This document shows, piece after piece, positions 1 to 10,269 of a DNA stretch of 23,873 nucleotides. The translations under genes and the position numbers were made by a program. The stretch's first letter is position 1; each line of letters begins with the position of its first letter. Where the stretch lies: positions 360,088 to 383,960 of the forward strand of contig MNCI01035165.1 in assembly GCA_015680685.1 (NCBI GenBank), in the 5' to 3' direction. Source of the stretch: Gnetum montanum. Taxonomy: Eukaryota; Streptophyta; Gnetopsida; Gnetales; Gnetaceae. The notes under the pieces are model-generated. The model did not search any database. It was given only the letters and a program-made list of their open reading frames with translations, and had not been told where the DNA came from.

Positions 1-30
1 CCTATGCTGATCATTGGAGGCTCTCAGTTC

Positions 31-134
31 TTTTACACGTTTTTGTTTTGCATGTTTTTGTTTTACACATTTTTGTCTTACACGTTTTGGTTTTACGATT
101 TTTGTTTTGCATGTTTTTGTTTTACAAATTTCTT
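31..134 (+). repeat. 15-bp T-rich minisatellite
   Basis: About seven head-to-tail units of 15 bp (one of 14), for example ttttgcatgtttttg at 46-60 and again at 105-119. Because 15 is a multiple of three, the array stays open in two frames and gives a spurious Phe/Cys-rich ORF. It lies in the T-rich tract of E0. The matching tract of E1 (about 5330-5520, minus strand) is T-rich too but less regular. Confidence 0.85.
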
Positions 135-377
135 TAACTTTTCTTATTTTTGTTTTACAACATCGTTATACTTTTCCAATTTTTTTGTGTGTTTGTGTGT
201 GTGTTATCCATCCTGTAAGTTTGTCATTTAATAAGTGTTCTTCACGATGGTATGAACCATTTTTCATTGATTGCTCATGTTTGGTTTTTACCTTTAAGTT
301 ACGATGTTGATACTAAGGTATGTTTCTTTTGATATGTCAGGCAATGAGTCCACTTCATCCATCCATCCACAACATTC

Positions 378-493
378 TTTGGTTTCTGTTGGCTTGGAAA
401 TGTACAGTCCCTTTCTAATAAGAACCTTAATGAANTTTTGGTTTCTGTTGGCTTGGAAATGTACAATCCCTTTCTAATAAGAACCTTAATGAA
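378..493 (+). repeat. 57-bp direct duplication around a single N
   Basis: Copies at 378-434 and 437-493 differ at one base (tacagtccc versus tacaatccc). They are separated by an N at 435 and one t. In such an old repeat region, near-identity plus an undetermined base suggests two contig ends joined without merging their overlap. A real recent duplication is the alternative. Confidence 0.85.
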
Positions 494-707
494 CCGATGA
501 CTGGGTATTTCTCAAACTAAGGAAGGACTCAAGGTTTGAAAAGTATGTGACTTCAAGGGAACTTGATGCATTTGTGTTGGCCATTCTCTTGGGTGCTTGG
601 ATGTTTTCTTCTTGAGTTTTCTTGCCGTTCCGATGTTACCCAATTATCGGAAGCTGAGTTAATAAAAATAAGAAGTCTTTGCATGGTGTGGTTCTCATGC
701 ATAAAAA

Positions 708-760
708 TACAAAAAAAAAAAACAACAAAACAACAAAGAGAGAGAAAAAAAAGAGAAAGT
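708..760 (+). repeat. A-rich simple sequence
   Basis: A run of A with interspersed CAACAA and AGAGAG blocks. On the minus strand it is pyrimidine-rich. It is low-complexity and has no coding signal. Confidence 0.7.
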
Positions 761-1466
761 GAGAATTCAAAGCATACCCCTTAGACACAATAATCCCTTG
801 GGCTACAAGCACTAGTTATGGAACTCAAAATAAAAAGGTTCCCTCTAACTAAGGCCCTTCTCGCTTCCCATTCTCTCCTCCTTCGTTTCGTCGGAATGGT
901 GGTGGCTTTTTGGAGATGCATTCTTGTTATTCAAGAGGGTGGTTTGGCTGAATGCATTGATGCGAAGTCATTGGATGTGGTTTGTTTGAGGTTGGAGCTG
1001 GAATGAGATTTGCCAAGTCACATTAATCATGAAACACACAAGGGGCTGTACACCACCTTGTTCTTGGGATTCCATTCCATTCTCTTCTCTTCACCCTTCT
1101 CTCTATTTTTCACCTCATTTTTGGTTATATCATTAGTGTATATTTTGGTAGATACATTGTTTTCTTTTTGGTAAATTCTTATGGTTAAGACTTTAACTCT
1201 TGTTCCAAAGGACATTCCCAGAGCCTACAGACTCTTTGAATGTGGGTTTCTTAGGGCATTAAGGGCATGCACCTGCTTTGGGGAGGACCCATTGACATTC
1301 CTATTTGATGCACCAGTTAAATTATTTCCCATAACATTTTGCAATCCATTTTGTTTTGTTCATTTCCATCTTGACATCCACTTTATCGACGTTACCATTG
1401 TCTCTTTTTATCCATCGTTTTTATTCCTTTTCTTTTTCCATTCTCTCGCTACCGGAGGTTCACGAT

Positions 1467-1480
1467 TAGTCATGGGGGTA
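1467..1480 (+). promoter_or_regulatory. Internal polypurine-tract-like motif of E0
   Basis: tagtcatgggggta here is almost the same as tagtcatggcggta at 2010-2023, which sits directly before the LTR. Similar tracts occur on the minus strand at 4154-4167, 5538-5553 and 15676-15690. The motif may be a second polypurine tract or the scar of an older LTR junction. Confidence 0.45.
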
Positions 1481-2009
1481 CGGGGCCTAATTTTTTTGAT
1501 TTTCTCCTAACCCCTACACCTTCGGTAGTCATCATTATTATATCTCTAGATCCGCATTAAGCCATACCACAACCTAGCCAATTGATCTTTAACCAAAGCA
1601 AGGTATCAATTACATGATGATTCAATTACCCTTGCTAATATAAGCCTGTGTTGTGTGTGCAAATGGAAATCATGCAAAAATGGATTAGATTTGGAGGAAG
1701 CACTTGGAATAGAGTGATGCTGAAGTAGCTATGCAAGGAGCAAGATCAATGACACGCTTACGGATGGACAACAAAAGGCGCAATCTTGGCGTTGGCAACA
1801 ACAAAAATTCTTTCTCTCTCTCTTTCTCAGCTACTCAGTGAGGCCTCATGTCAATGTAATAAGGTGTTCACTCTTATTTTCATGAACACCAGTTTTGTTA
1901 TGTCTTGTAATGATGATCCTTTCACATGTCATCCCATTAGATCCATTTGAGTCAATAATCCCATACCTTCTCGATATTATTGTAAGGACCTCGAGGACGA
2001 GTTTTCATT

Positions 2010-2023
2010 TAGTCATGGCGGTA
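2010..2023 (+). promoter_or_regulatory. Polypurine tract before the E0 LTR
   Basis: The sequence ...gaggacgagttttcattt then tagtcatggcggta ends exactly where the LTR starts with TGATGGGAC. The 3' ends of E1 (minus, about 3380-3480) and E2 (minus, about 15676-15780) have matching text, including agtcaataatccc in E1. In LTR elements this purine tract primes plus-strand DNA synthesis. Confidence 0.6.
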
Positions 2024-2033
2024 TGATGGGACA

Positions 2034-2124
2034 CAATATCGTGGCCATCGTGATATCGCGTCCTACGCAATATCACGTACGCGATATTAGGTCTTCCCCT
2101 ACGATATCGTGTATGCGATATCGC
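2034..2124. promoter_or_regulatory. GATATC palindrome cluster in LTR U3
   Basis: Six related palindromic sites stand within 91 bp: caatatcg, gtgatatcgc, gcaatatcac, gcgatatta, acgatatcgt and gcgatatcgc. They lie immediately upstream of the TATA box at 2141, where retroelement enhancers sit. The matching U3 of the LTR at 23467 carries four such sites. Binding by a transcription factor is inference. Confidence 0.6.
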
Positions 2125-2690
2125 GGTGCACCGTCATATTTATAAATAAGAGGCGACTCTCCCTTGTTTGATCATCCTAGGCTAGATAGTAGGGAAACTC
2201 TGGCAGATTGATCACTCCAGAGATAGAATATTTTCCATGTGCCTGCAGTAGGAGTCCCAAAGTGAACGGATCTTTATTCAAGTAGACATGGTACTTGAAC
2301 ACAAGTTTGTGTATAGCAATAAAGACGAGCTTTGCAGATAAACCTTGCAGTGCATGGAATAGGCTAATTAGGATCTTATTTACTGTTATTTATTATCTAT
2401 TATTTATTACTTTATTAGTTGTTAAATCTTTCTCAACCCTTCTCTCCTATTAAGTGCCTCAGTACGACCACTTCGAGCACGTGCGTTACGCTTGGTGATC
2501 CCAGCAATGATTAGCGTTTGGTAGCCAAGGTTGCATCGGTTCAGGGTGTGTATGGTAAGTGGGAACGGATGCTGACGCTAGGTTAATTTAGACTTAGTTC
2601 ATTAGTTAAAGTTAGTAATTATTCTTCTCAACCCTTCACCTTGTTAGCATAGGAGACATAAAACATAAAAAGCATAAAAATCATATACCT

Positions 2691-2734
2691 CAGACTTACT
2701 TAACCATACACCGTGACAACTACAAGTAAGTCTG
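2691..2734. other. Perfect 11-bp inverted repeat (stem-loop)
   Basis: cagacttactt at 2691-2701 is exactly complementary to aagtaagtctg at 2724-2734, with a 22-base loop. It lies in the conserved stretch after the E0 LTR. The matching stretch near 14930-14990 (minus) keeps the central aaccataca but not the full stem. Confidence 0.65.
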
Positions 2735-2775
2735 GGAAGACAACGAATGATTAACCCTAAGTGTTCTATGGGGCA

Positions 2776-3379
2776 TGTAGGCACTTAGTCTATGGAGTTT
2801 GACTGGATCATGCATGCTATGCTAGTATTCATATGGTTGAGTGTAGGGGTACCTCGCCACTCATTACCAAGCACTATGCTATTGGGCAAACCAAGCGATA
2901 ATGTTGTTGGGATTACGAAGTGAATACATGTTCACACTAGAAATTGGTCATGCTCATTCTACCAATTGATTAACTTGCATGAAATGTAAATATTAACTAA
3001 GTACATGAAAAGTAAATTGCATGGAAAGAAAATCTAATCTAAGTCAAAGTGCTACAATGAATAAGAATCAATCTCGATCTTATTACCATTCATGGAATGT
3101 GTCCAGGTACATTGCCACTTGAATAAGATGCTATACAACTAACTCAAATCCACATTATGAGAACTCACTAAATGTTCTCTAAGACTATGGCATAAAATTG
3201 CAAAATTTTGGCTACTCTATTAATAAAATAATGGGATGAATCATGTGTCCAAGTGTTGTAGTTATAGGCATGCACACATTTGGCAATATCAGATATTCGA
3301 TGTCATAACTTGTGCTCGAATATCAGATACTTACTATGGGATACCTGATATCTTAGCCTACGAAAAACACAATTTTTCA
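2776..3379 (-). repeat. 3' LTR of family-1 element E1
   Basis: Read on the minus strand it starts TGAAAAATTGTG at 3379, right after the internal end (gatgagttttcattcaattg, then gagggta), and ends GCCTACA at 2776. It aligns along its length with the LTR at 14239-14821. Shared stretches include cttgcatgaaatgta and agtacatgaaaagtaaat (plus-strand text). U3 has GATATC-type motifs; the TATA box is degraded (gttatagg on the plus strand near 3261). The two LTRs are diverged, so the insertion is old. Confidence 0.75.
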
Positions 3380-6249
3380 TACCCTCACAATTGAATGAAA
3401 ACTCATCCTTGAGTGAATAAAAGAAGAAACAAGTTCTTTACAAAATATTGGGAAGGTATGGGATTATTGACTGACTGTAACTAGTAACTAACTCTAAGTG
3501 CCACATTACAAAATTTTATTCAAGTGGATGTAGATAAAATGATAAAGTGACAAATAGACTAGACAAACATTGAAGATTCCAAAATTTTTAGAGGTCTTTA
3601 AGAAGCTATTGAAGATGATTCTTCTTGTTGTTGCTAGCGGTGGTAGACTTTCAACCTTGATTATTATGTTGATGCTTCTCTGGTTATGCATAATGTTCTT
3701 GAAGGATGGATTGAAATTTCTTCTCACCATTCCATGGATTTAGAAATCATGTGATGTTTGAACCATTATCCTGTATGTGCTACTATTTGTCCATGGGCAT
3801 ATCCTCCATTGTCCTACTCTTGGCTTTATTTTCGTGCTTGGAAAAAGGCCGTCTTCCTTAGGCATTTCTTTTATCATCATCTGCAATCATTGAAAGATAA
3901 AGATTAGTTTTGGTAAATATATTTAATAATTAACCCTTTTCGAATTCCTTAGTTAGCTTAGCTCAAAATATGTTGTCATTTTAAGCACAAGGTAATGACA
4001 ACATACTATGCCTAAGGCTATGAGGTAACTAAAATCATCAAGCTATTTACCTTATTTTGATTAATTACTATTAGTTACCATGATGTTCAAAAATAGGATG
4101 CTAGAAAAATTTTAAAAATTAAAAAAAAAAGGAAATTCAAAGTGGACATCCCTAGCCCCCATGACTAATGAGCATAACTCTAGAAGTGCACAAGTTTTCG
4201 AATAATTGAAACCAAAGGTTTGATTCAGAAGATGACCAAGAAATATTAATGGGTATGGAAATAGAAAAGTAGGAAAAATTAATGAAATGGATGAGAAGTA
4301 GTCCCAAAATTATGCGTAAATTTAGAGAAATCATCACCGATGTTTTAGAAGATGTGAAGGTTAGTTCAAAGCCATGATCAACAAAAGTTATGTAAGTGGA
4401 TCCTCCCCAGAGCAGGCTCTTGCCATAATGCCCTTGCATAACCACTTCTATAGATGTCCATGGGCACCCTAGAAGTTAAATGTGGACCATGCCTTTGTTC
4501 CAAACAACACACAAATATCTTGATTGGGACGTTATACCATACTACGCAAAACCATTGGGCTTATAATCACATGTAGTAGTAAGGTGAATAATGGGATAAG
4601 AAGGGATTACAAAGATGGGGATGTAAGGTGCTTTACCATGTCCACAATAGATTCTTGTATCAAATGTGATTAAATTGATTAGCATACTTATTTGTCCAAG
4701 TTTCAGACCAAGTCCATACTAGTAACAGTGACCTTGCATTGATATGTTTCTTTCTACTAACCATCATGAGTTCACAACCATCATAAAGAACAATCATTAC
4801 TCTAAAAAGAGAAGAAATGTGAAGAAGGAAGGAAGGGCCTTAGTTAGAGGGGAGACTTTAGGCATGGATAAAATGTCTTTCTAGCCCCATAACTAGTGCT
4901 ATTGTAGCTCATTATTATGTCTAAGGGGTGTGCTTTGAATTTTCATTATTGTTTTTTGTTTTGAGATGAAAACCAGACCAGACATAGATTTTATTTTTAT
5001 TAGTAGATAGAGAAGTGATGATATGTTCCTAGAGGATTCATAAACCACATGAAGGAAGTCAAGAAGAGAATCCAAAAAGTTCCCTTGAGGTCACATCCTT
5101 TGCCATCCCCACTTAGTCATTTTCTCTTTCTTCAAGGTATAATGATCATTGATTAATTTTAGTTTCATGAAAGAAGAACCAAATTGCTTTCATGATAAAT
5201 ACCTTTCATTCAAATAACTAGAGATATGGATGAGGTGGTCTCATTGCTTTACACAATTACTTACCCAATCATCTTGATAGCATAACATAAAAACCCAACA
5301 CATGGCATTGACTTTTACATCATCACTAGAAATATTATTAACAAAAACATAAAAGATGTTCATAAAACATAAAGAAAATGACTTAAGAAAAGAGAAAAAT
5401 ATAAAGAAGAGAAAAATATTAAGAAATGGAAAACATATGAAGAATTGAAAAATGTTGGAAGAAATAGGAAAATGATAAAAAATTGTAAAAAAAAGAGGTT
5501 AAAAACACTTATTAGTTCTTAATTTGGGATGGGGCATCTCCCCCATGACTAAGCATAAAGGCAAGACAAGATCTAATAAGTGGATTGGTTGGTTCCATGC
5601 ATCTTTTAAATGATTTTGCACTGTTATTTTCAAGCCACTAGGTGTCTTCTGGTTTAGTGGCTACTACATAATCTGGTTTTTGCTCACACACTTGTTTCTG
5701 AACTTTATGGTGGGTTAGTATAGGGGTTGTGTTAATATTTCAAACTTTTGGCCCACAATTGCATCCTTTATCATTACTAGTGATGCATGAAGATTTCTAT
5801 CTCTCCATAGTGATAGGTTAATCATTTTTATCTTGTGTTGGAGTGGTGATGGTTGTTGGCTTTTGTGTATGATCAGGAGACATCGTTTTTGTGAGGAAGG
5901 GTGTTGCATCAGATTAGCCTTATGTGGGTTTTGATGTGCTAGTAGATTTATGAGTTTGGTGCTTATGTGAGGAAATTTCCCTAAAGAAAGGATGTTTCCA
6001 AGGTTTTGGTTGAGATCCACTAGAATTAGCATTTTTGTGTATGTTCATAGCACGAGTGGCATTCTTTCATTGATGTTGTGGTGTCAAACCTTCTTGTGTT
6101 GTTGAAGGTGACATATTGTGAAGGGAACTATGAGAATATTGAGGATATGATTGAGGACAAGAGGTGTGAGATGGTGATCCCATAGAAGATGTTGTAGGTT
6201 GATGGTATTCAAGAGAGAGGTAGTAGTGATTTGAGGTAGAGGAGGTAGA
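3380..6249 (-). other. E1 region between gag and 3' LTR, non-coding
   Basis: No gene is recognised. Read on the minus strand it contains a polypurine-like tract at 5553-5538, a T-rich tract (about 5520-5330), the block shared with E0 and 19400-20130 (about 4960-4390), a second polypurine-like tract at 4167-4154, and the terminal block that leads into the LTR. Small ORFs at 3506-3730, 4152-4445 and 5715-6032 match no family I know. They probably include remnants of the C-terminal end of gag and chance frames. Confidence 0.5.
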
Positions 6250-8044
6250 ACAAGTTGGAAAAATAGGTTATTGAACATAATATTCATATGAGTCTGGCTA
6301 GCAATAAGGGTAGTGTTGGTTTAATGATGGCCTCCCCCATGACTTGGGTTTTGTCATTATGGTTGATAGTAGTTTTGAGGCTGATAATTAGTTTGACTAG
6401 GATAGTATGGTTGGTTGTAGGACTGTCGATAATTTCCTTGTGAGAAAGGTAATTTCCTAGGCATTTTCTTTTGTATGAACTTGGAATTCAAAGCAAAAGC
6501 CCCAAACTCTTATAGATGTAACATAACTAAGCAATAGCCCTTTGGATGGTCATATAGGCAAATGTCACATCCATCATCATCTTTTATGGTTAAGTCTATA
6601 GCCTCTTCTTCTAGAGTCATTTTTCATTTTTGCTGATAAGTGTTCCTATCTATTTTTTGGTTCTTTTTCCTTTTCTTGTTTTGATTACTTGATTCATTTT
6701 GTGTTAGTCTCTCCTTTATGGTTTTCATGTAAATTGTAACTTTGTCATTCATCAACTCCTACATCTTATCTAGCCTTGCTTCAAGCTCATCGATAGAGTT
6801 TTGTATTGGCAAGGTTTGTTGTGAAATCACCTCATTGAGAGCTACCTCCTTTTCCTCATCATATATATGGACCCTCTTCTTTTGAAGAGTTGGATACTAG
6901 TTATATTCCTCTACATTTGCTAGTTTACATAGCTCTCCTTCTTTTTCCACTCACTTGATTAATCTTGGATCCAATGGGCTTTTAGTTCGTATAGCTAACC
7001 TTGGAAATAAATCCCAAGAGTCTTCCTCATTTGATTATGAAGCCCATCTATGATGTGGAAAAGTTGTTTTTTTTTGAGAGAAATCATGGCCTAGACGTCT
7101 ATGTAGTAGAGAATAGTATCTATCCAAGGCCACATCCAAGGATTCATGATTTTCTTGCTTCCATCATTGGATTTGTTTTGTCAAGTTGGACACTCTCATA
7201 TAGGTTTGGTATTTTTTGCTGAAGAGTTCCAACATTGTGGACCACCGATGAATTAAATTTGGTTCCAATGATCTATACCAACTTCCAACTTCATCTACCA
7301 GTATCCTAGGAAAGAGATTAAGCTTTTGTCACTTACATTCAATATTTTGCAAGGTGTAAGCATCTTGGAAGGCTTGTAAGTGATGTTGTGGATCAAAATT
7401 ATAGCCTCCCTTAAATTTAGGAATGTTGTCCATATCAAGTTGTTTGATGTGGCTATCCCTTTGATGCCTATGGGGTATTTGAATTGCCTCCCTCATCTGT
7501 GTCATGCCCCTAGTAGCCAATAAGGGTTCATCAGCATCAAACATGTCATGGTGATAATCTCTATTTCCATTTGTTTGATTGTGTTGATCTTGTCTATGGT
7601 CACTTGATTTCTTTCATCTTGTCCTTGGGTTTAATTTCTATCTTTATCTTGACCCCATAGCGAAGCTCTATTTGTATACATATGTTCATCTTCAATAGAA
7701 CTAGATGTTGAAGAGGAACAGGAAGATGAGGAACTAGAAGAATCACCATGGCTTCTAAATCTCTCCCCATGGTCCCTTGATTTATCTTTTCTAGGTTTAG
7801 AGGAGGTCCTAGGCCTTGAGGCCCTCCTTGTTCTAGGACTTTCTCCATGTCTTCTAGGATTATCTATACTCATTGAACATAGTCCTTGCATGTAGTAAGG
7901 ATGGAAATGAGTATATGAAACCTCTACTTGAGGTTGTTCACTCCAATTCTCTTCAATATAGAACCCATCATCTCTCATATGAGTGTTTTCATTACATGAT
8001 GTGTTATGGATCCTATGTGAAGAAGACATGGCGTAATCATGCAT
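6250..8044 (-). pseudogene. gag: Decayed Ty3/gypsy-type gag of E1
   Basis: Gag is the structural protein that packages retrotransposon RNA into cytoplasmic particles. The start is taken at the ATG at 8044-8042 (MHDYAMSSSHRIHN). The first roughly 140 residues are charged and Ser/Arg-rich, with a run of serines near 7710-7740. A frameshift follows before 7544-7329, which reads MDNIPKFKGGYNFDPQHHLQ, a typical opening of the retrotransposon capsid domain. Further fragments to about 6950 keep LFPRIL, SWYRSLEPN and ELFSKKYQTYMRV in the expected order. A zinc knuckle, CDICLYDHPKGYC (CX2CX3HX4C), lies at 6569-6531, followed by a Tyr/Gln/Asn-rich tail (about 6440-6350). This knuckle spacing is familiar from Athila/Tat-like plant elements. 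Several frameshifts and stops make it non-functional. The C-terminal limit is approximate. Confidence 0.8.
6531..6569 (-). other. Zinc-knuckle motif of the gag remnant
   Basis: Thirteen codons encode CDICLYDHPKGYC, a CX2CX3HX4C nucleic-acid-binding knuckle, preceded by an acidic stretch (DDDG). It is intact although the surrounding gag is broken. Confidence 0.75.
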
Positions 8045-8172
8045 GATTTAAAATTTTAAAATTTTCTAAAAGATAAATCATTAATACCTTTACAATGATT
8101 GTCTATAATATAACTAATTTAGATAACTAGCACCTTCCTAGGTAATGGTGCCCATGATGAGTAGTAGGTACT

Positions 8173-8718
8173 TATCACATCTCCATTCTAAAATGATGTT
8201 GTTGCCTAAGGAAGATGGTGTCTCTACATAACAAGTATTATGGTTATCTTAACAAGACCTAAAAGGGTAGTTGTATAATGGACATGTCTCTTAAGATAAC
8301 CTTTGGGGATTTGACCTAAGGCATTTATACCTAGATTAGAGGTTGTGCTAGCTTGGAGTGGCAGAGCTAGTATAGGCAAGTCATGGGAGTTGGGTCAAGT
8401 GGGATAGGAAGTGGACTGGCCATTCCTTTTGGCTGGGTTATAGGCCTAACCATGGTGGCAGTGCTAGATTACCTCTAAGGGATAGATGCTAAAGGAAGAA
8501 AACCCCAAGAAACACTCTCAGAGCATGATTCATATATGCTATTCCATATCAATAAAGCATTCTTTTCTTTTTCTTTTTGCATTTTCCCTATTATTTCTTT
8601 CATATATAATGCCAAATATCACATATATTTCACATTTGGTACATTTTCTTTGTACACATAATGTCTAATATATTGTATATTTGACATTTTCCATGACATC
8701 TGAGGATGAGATGTCACA
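8173..8718 (+). repeat. 5' LTR of element A
   Basis: Begins TATCACAT (TGTTACAT in the other LTR, so the TG end is mutated) and ends ATGTCACA. It aligns end to end with 13393-13965. A polyadenylation-type signal, aataaag, is at 8551-8557 (aatagag in the 3' LTR). It lacks about 25 bases around 8270 that are tandemly repeated in the 3' LTR (two gacytraaagggt units there, one here). Confidence 0.85.
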
Positions 8719-8720
8719 AT

Positions 8721-8732
8721 TGGTATTAGAGC
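8721..8732 (+). promoter_or_regulatory. Primer-binding site (tRNA-iMet)
   Basis: tggtattagagc, two bases after the LTR end, matches the common plant retrotransposon site TGGTATCAGAGC with one C-to-T change. It fixes both the orientation of element A and the 3' edge of its first LTR. Confidence 0.85.
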
Positions 8733-9604
8733 AAACCATGATCTAAGGATCATTTAGAACCATGGGCCAAATACAACATGGACTTGATGATGAACCTTGA
8801 AGCCACAACAAAGGAAAAGCCATTGATCATCACTGGATGCATCTTATGCCTATGATGTAAGTTAGAAGATACCTTTCCATTGATTTCACAAATAATGGAT
8901 TAGGCATCTAAATCCTAGCAACCAATAAAATTATTTCATGGATATCATTAGTTGACAAAGATTTGAACACACCTCATCAAAATTCATCAATTACAAGAGA
9001 TGTTGGTAAGATAATGATACACTGGTCTAGGTAACTCTTACCTATCTTAATACTATACTTAGTACTTAATTAGAATCATTGTTAAATTTCTTTTAAGAAA
9101 GTTAGTAACCATGACTTGAATTGATCTTGTTTTGTTAAAATTTACTATCCAAGTAATCTAGAAGATTTTAAGATACCATACATTAGCCTAGAAATGTCAG
9201 TTTAACAACATAGTCTAGTTTGGTCCTTTTCATGCTTAAAAAATAAATTTTATTTTTAACCCTAAAACTATATCTAACGTGTAGTAGTTGTTGAGATGAT
9301 TCCAATAGTACAAATTTTATCTAGATTGGACTTACAATTTGATAGATATTGATGTTTCAAGATTCTTGTTATATGTTCATTAAAATAATATTAAATTATT
9401 AAAATTATTCATTGCTTGTTAAAAAAATAAATTAAAAAAATGTTAAAATTTTAGTTTTGGTAATTAACTTGGAATTACCATTTACCAACATCAAACCTCT
9501 ACCTTGTCATCATCCAAACCACTATGTCAACTGCCAAGGCAAGATAGATTAAATTAATAATAAAAAATTTTATTCAAAAATATATAAAATAATAATAATT
9601 GAAA
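8733..9604 (+). other. AT-rich leader of element A, no gene seen
   Basis: No ORF of note, no Gag signature and no RNA gene is visible. It is AT-rich, with runs of A and T around 9390-9440 and 9550-9600. It probably corresponds to the untranslated leader and packaging region. Copy B does not contain this part. Confidence 0.5.
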
Positions 9605-9757
9605 TGGGAGGTCATGGGTTCAAACCCAAGCCCCCTCTCTCATTAGTTTTATTTAAATATATATATATATATAGGTATGTATATTTGAAAAGAGCTAGGA
9701 GGTTAAGGGTTTGAACCCAGGACCCCTATGTTCAGTTATTTTATTTTAATATATATA
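9605..9757 (+). repeat. Dimeric unit with tRNA B-box-like cores
   Basis: Two diverged units, 9605-9664 and 9696-9757. Each has a gggttcaaaccc-like core (gggttcaaaccc at 9616-9627; gggtttgaaccc at 9707-9718), a cccc block, a cattagtttta/cagttatttta segment and a terminal (ta)n run. The cores resemble the B box of tRNA genes (GGTTCRANNCC) and each can form a small hairpin. No A box or full tRNA fold is visible, so this may be a SINE-like remnant or coincidence. Confidence 0.45.
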
Positions 9758-10269
9758 AAAAACCCTTTGACAAGGTTGCAGTAGGATTGCTGCACATTGG
9801 CATGGCTAGGCATGTAGGCCCAATTGATGGCCAACCCAAGGATCTGCCAGCCAAGGGCCAACACAAGGGCCAGCCCAAGGATGGCATAGGTTGTGCATCA
9901 CTTGTTTCTACTATCATTCATTCTTGCTACTATCCACGCTTGTCATTGTTGCTTACCCACCACTATGTGTGTCCTTGTACACCACTCTACTCATTGTAGT
10001 TGATGTTGCTATTTCCACTGCCACTTGTTCCATGCTTGAGCCTGCTAACCATTGTCATTCCTATGCTTGTAGTTTGCTGCCTACTATACTATTCACCTAC
10101 TGCTACCCCTGTGTGCCTACTGCCTGTTAACAATTACTACCTTGCCTTGTTGCCTATTGTTGTGTCATGGTCTACACCTATTGTAGTGCTTGAAACTTAT
10201 GTCATTTTTTGCTCCCATTTCTCTGCATCATCTACTTGTGTGCATGTCCTTGGTCTTATTCAAGGCCAC
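9758..10269 (+). other. CT-rich spacer of element A, no gene
   Basis: Low-complexity sequence rich in ccattg, catcat and ctactgcc motifs. Its overlapping ORFs (9787-10487) come from compositional bias, not protein conservation. Copy B has a spacer of the same character at 20131-20740, aligned only loosely, so it changes fast. Confidence 0.55.

Larger units (their letters stand above)
1..2023 (+). mobile_element. Family-1 LTR element E0, internal 3' region (non-coding, partial)
   Basis: No gene is recognised in this stretch. It matches, in the same order, the reverse complement of 3380-5550 (inside E1): a T-rich tract at 1-230, a block near 840-870, a block near 1250-1310, a purine tract at 1467-1480, and the terminal block 1940-2023. 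It therefore reads as the interior of a family-1 LTR element just upstream of its LTR at 2024. Short ORFs at 14-310 and 1181-1510 show no family signature and are explained by low-complexity or repeat sequence. The 5' part of the element lies outside the window. The assignment rests on alignment by eye of diverged copies. Confidence 0.6.
2024..2775 (+). repeat. Family-1 LTR of E0
   Basis: Begins TGATGGGAC after a polypurine tract. U3 carries a cluster of GATATC palindromes (2034-2124) and a TATA box, tataaata, at 2141-2148. Downstream, tagaatattttccatgtgcc and the following 130 bases closely match the LTR starting at 23467. The 3' limit is uncertain. Alignment with the E1 LTRs suggests an end near 2583, but the next 190 bases (to 2775) also follow the other family-1 LTRs, so they are either LTR tail or leader. 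At 2776 the sequence switches to the E1 LTR on the other strand. Confidence 0.7.

Noticed and set aside
14-310. A Cys/Phe-rich secreted or membrane peptide
   Set aside because: The frame is a by-product of a 15-bp T-rich minisatellite.
9605-9735. tRNA gene
   Set aside because: Only B-box-like cores are present; no A box, acceptor stem or anticodon arm can be drawn.
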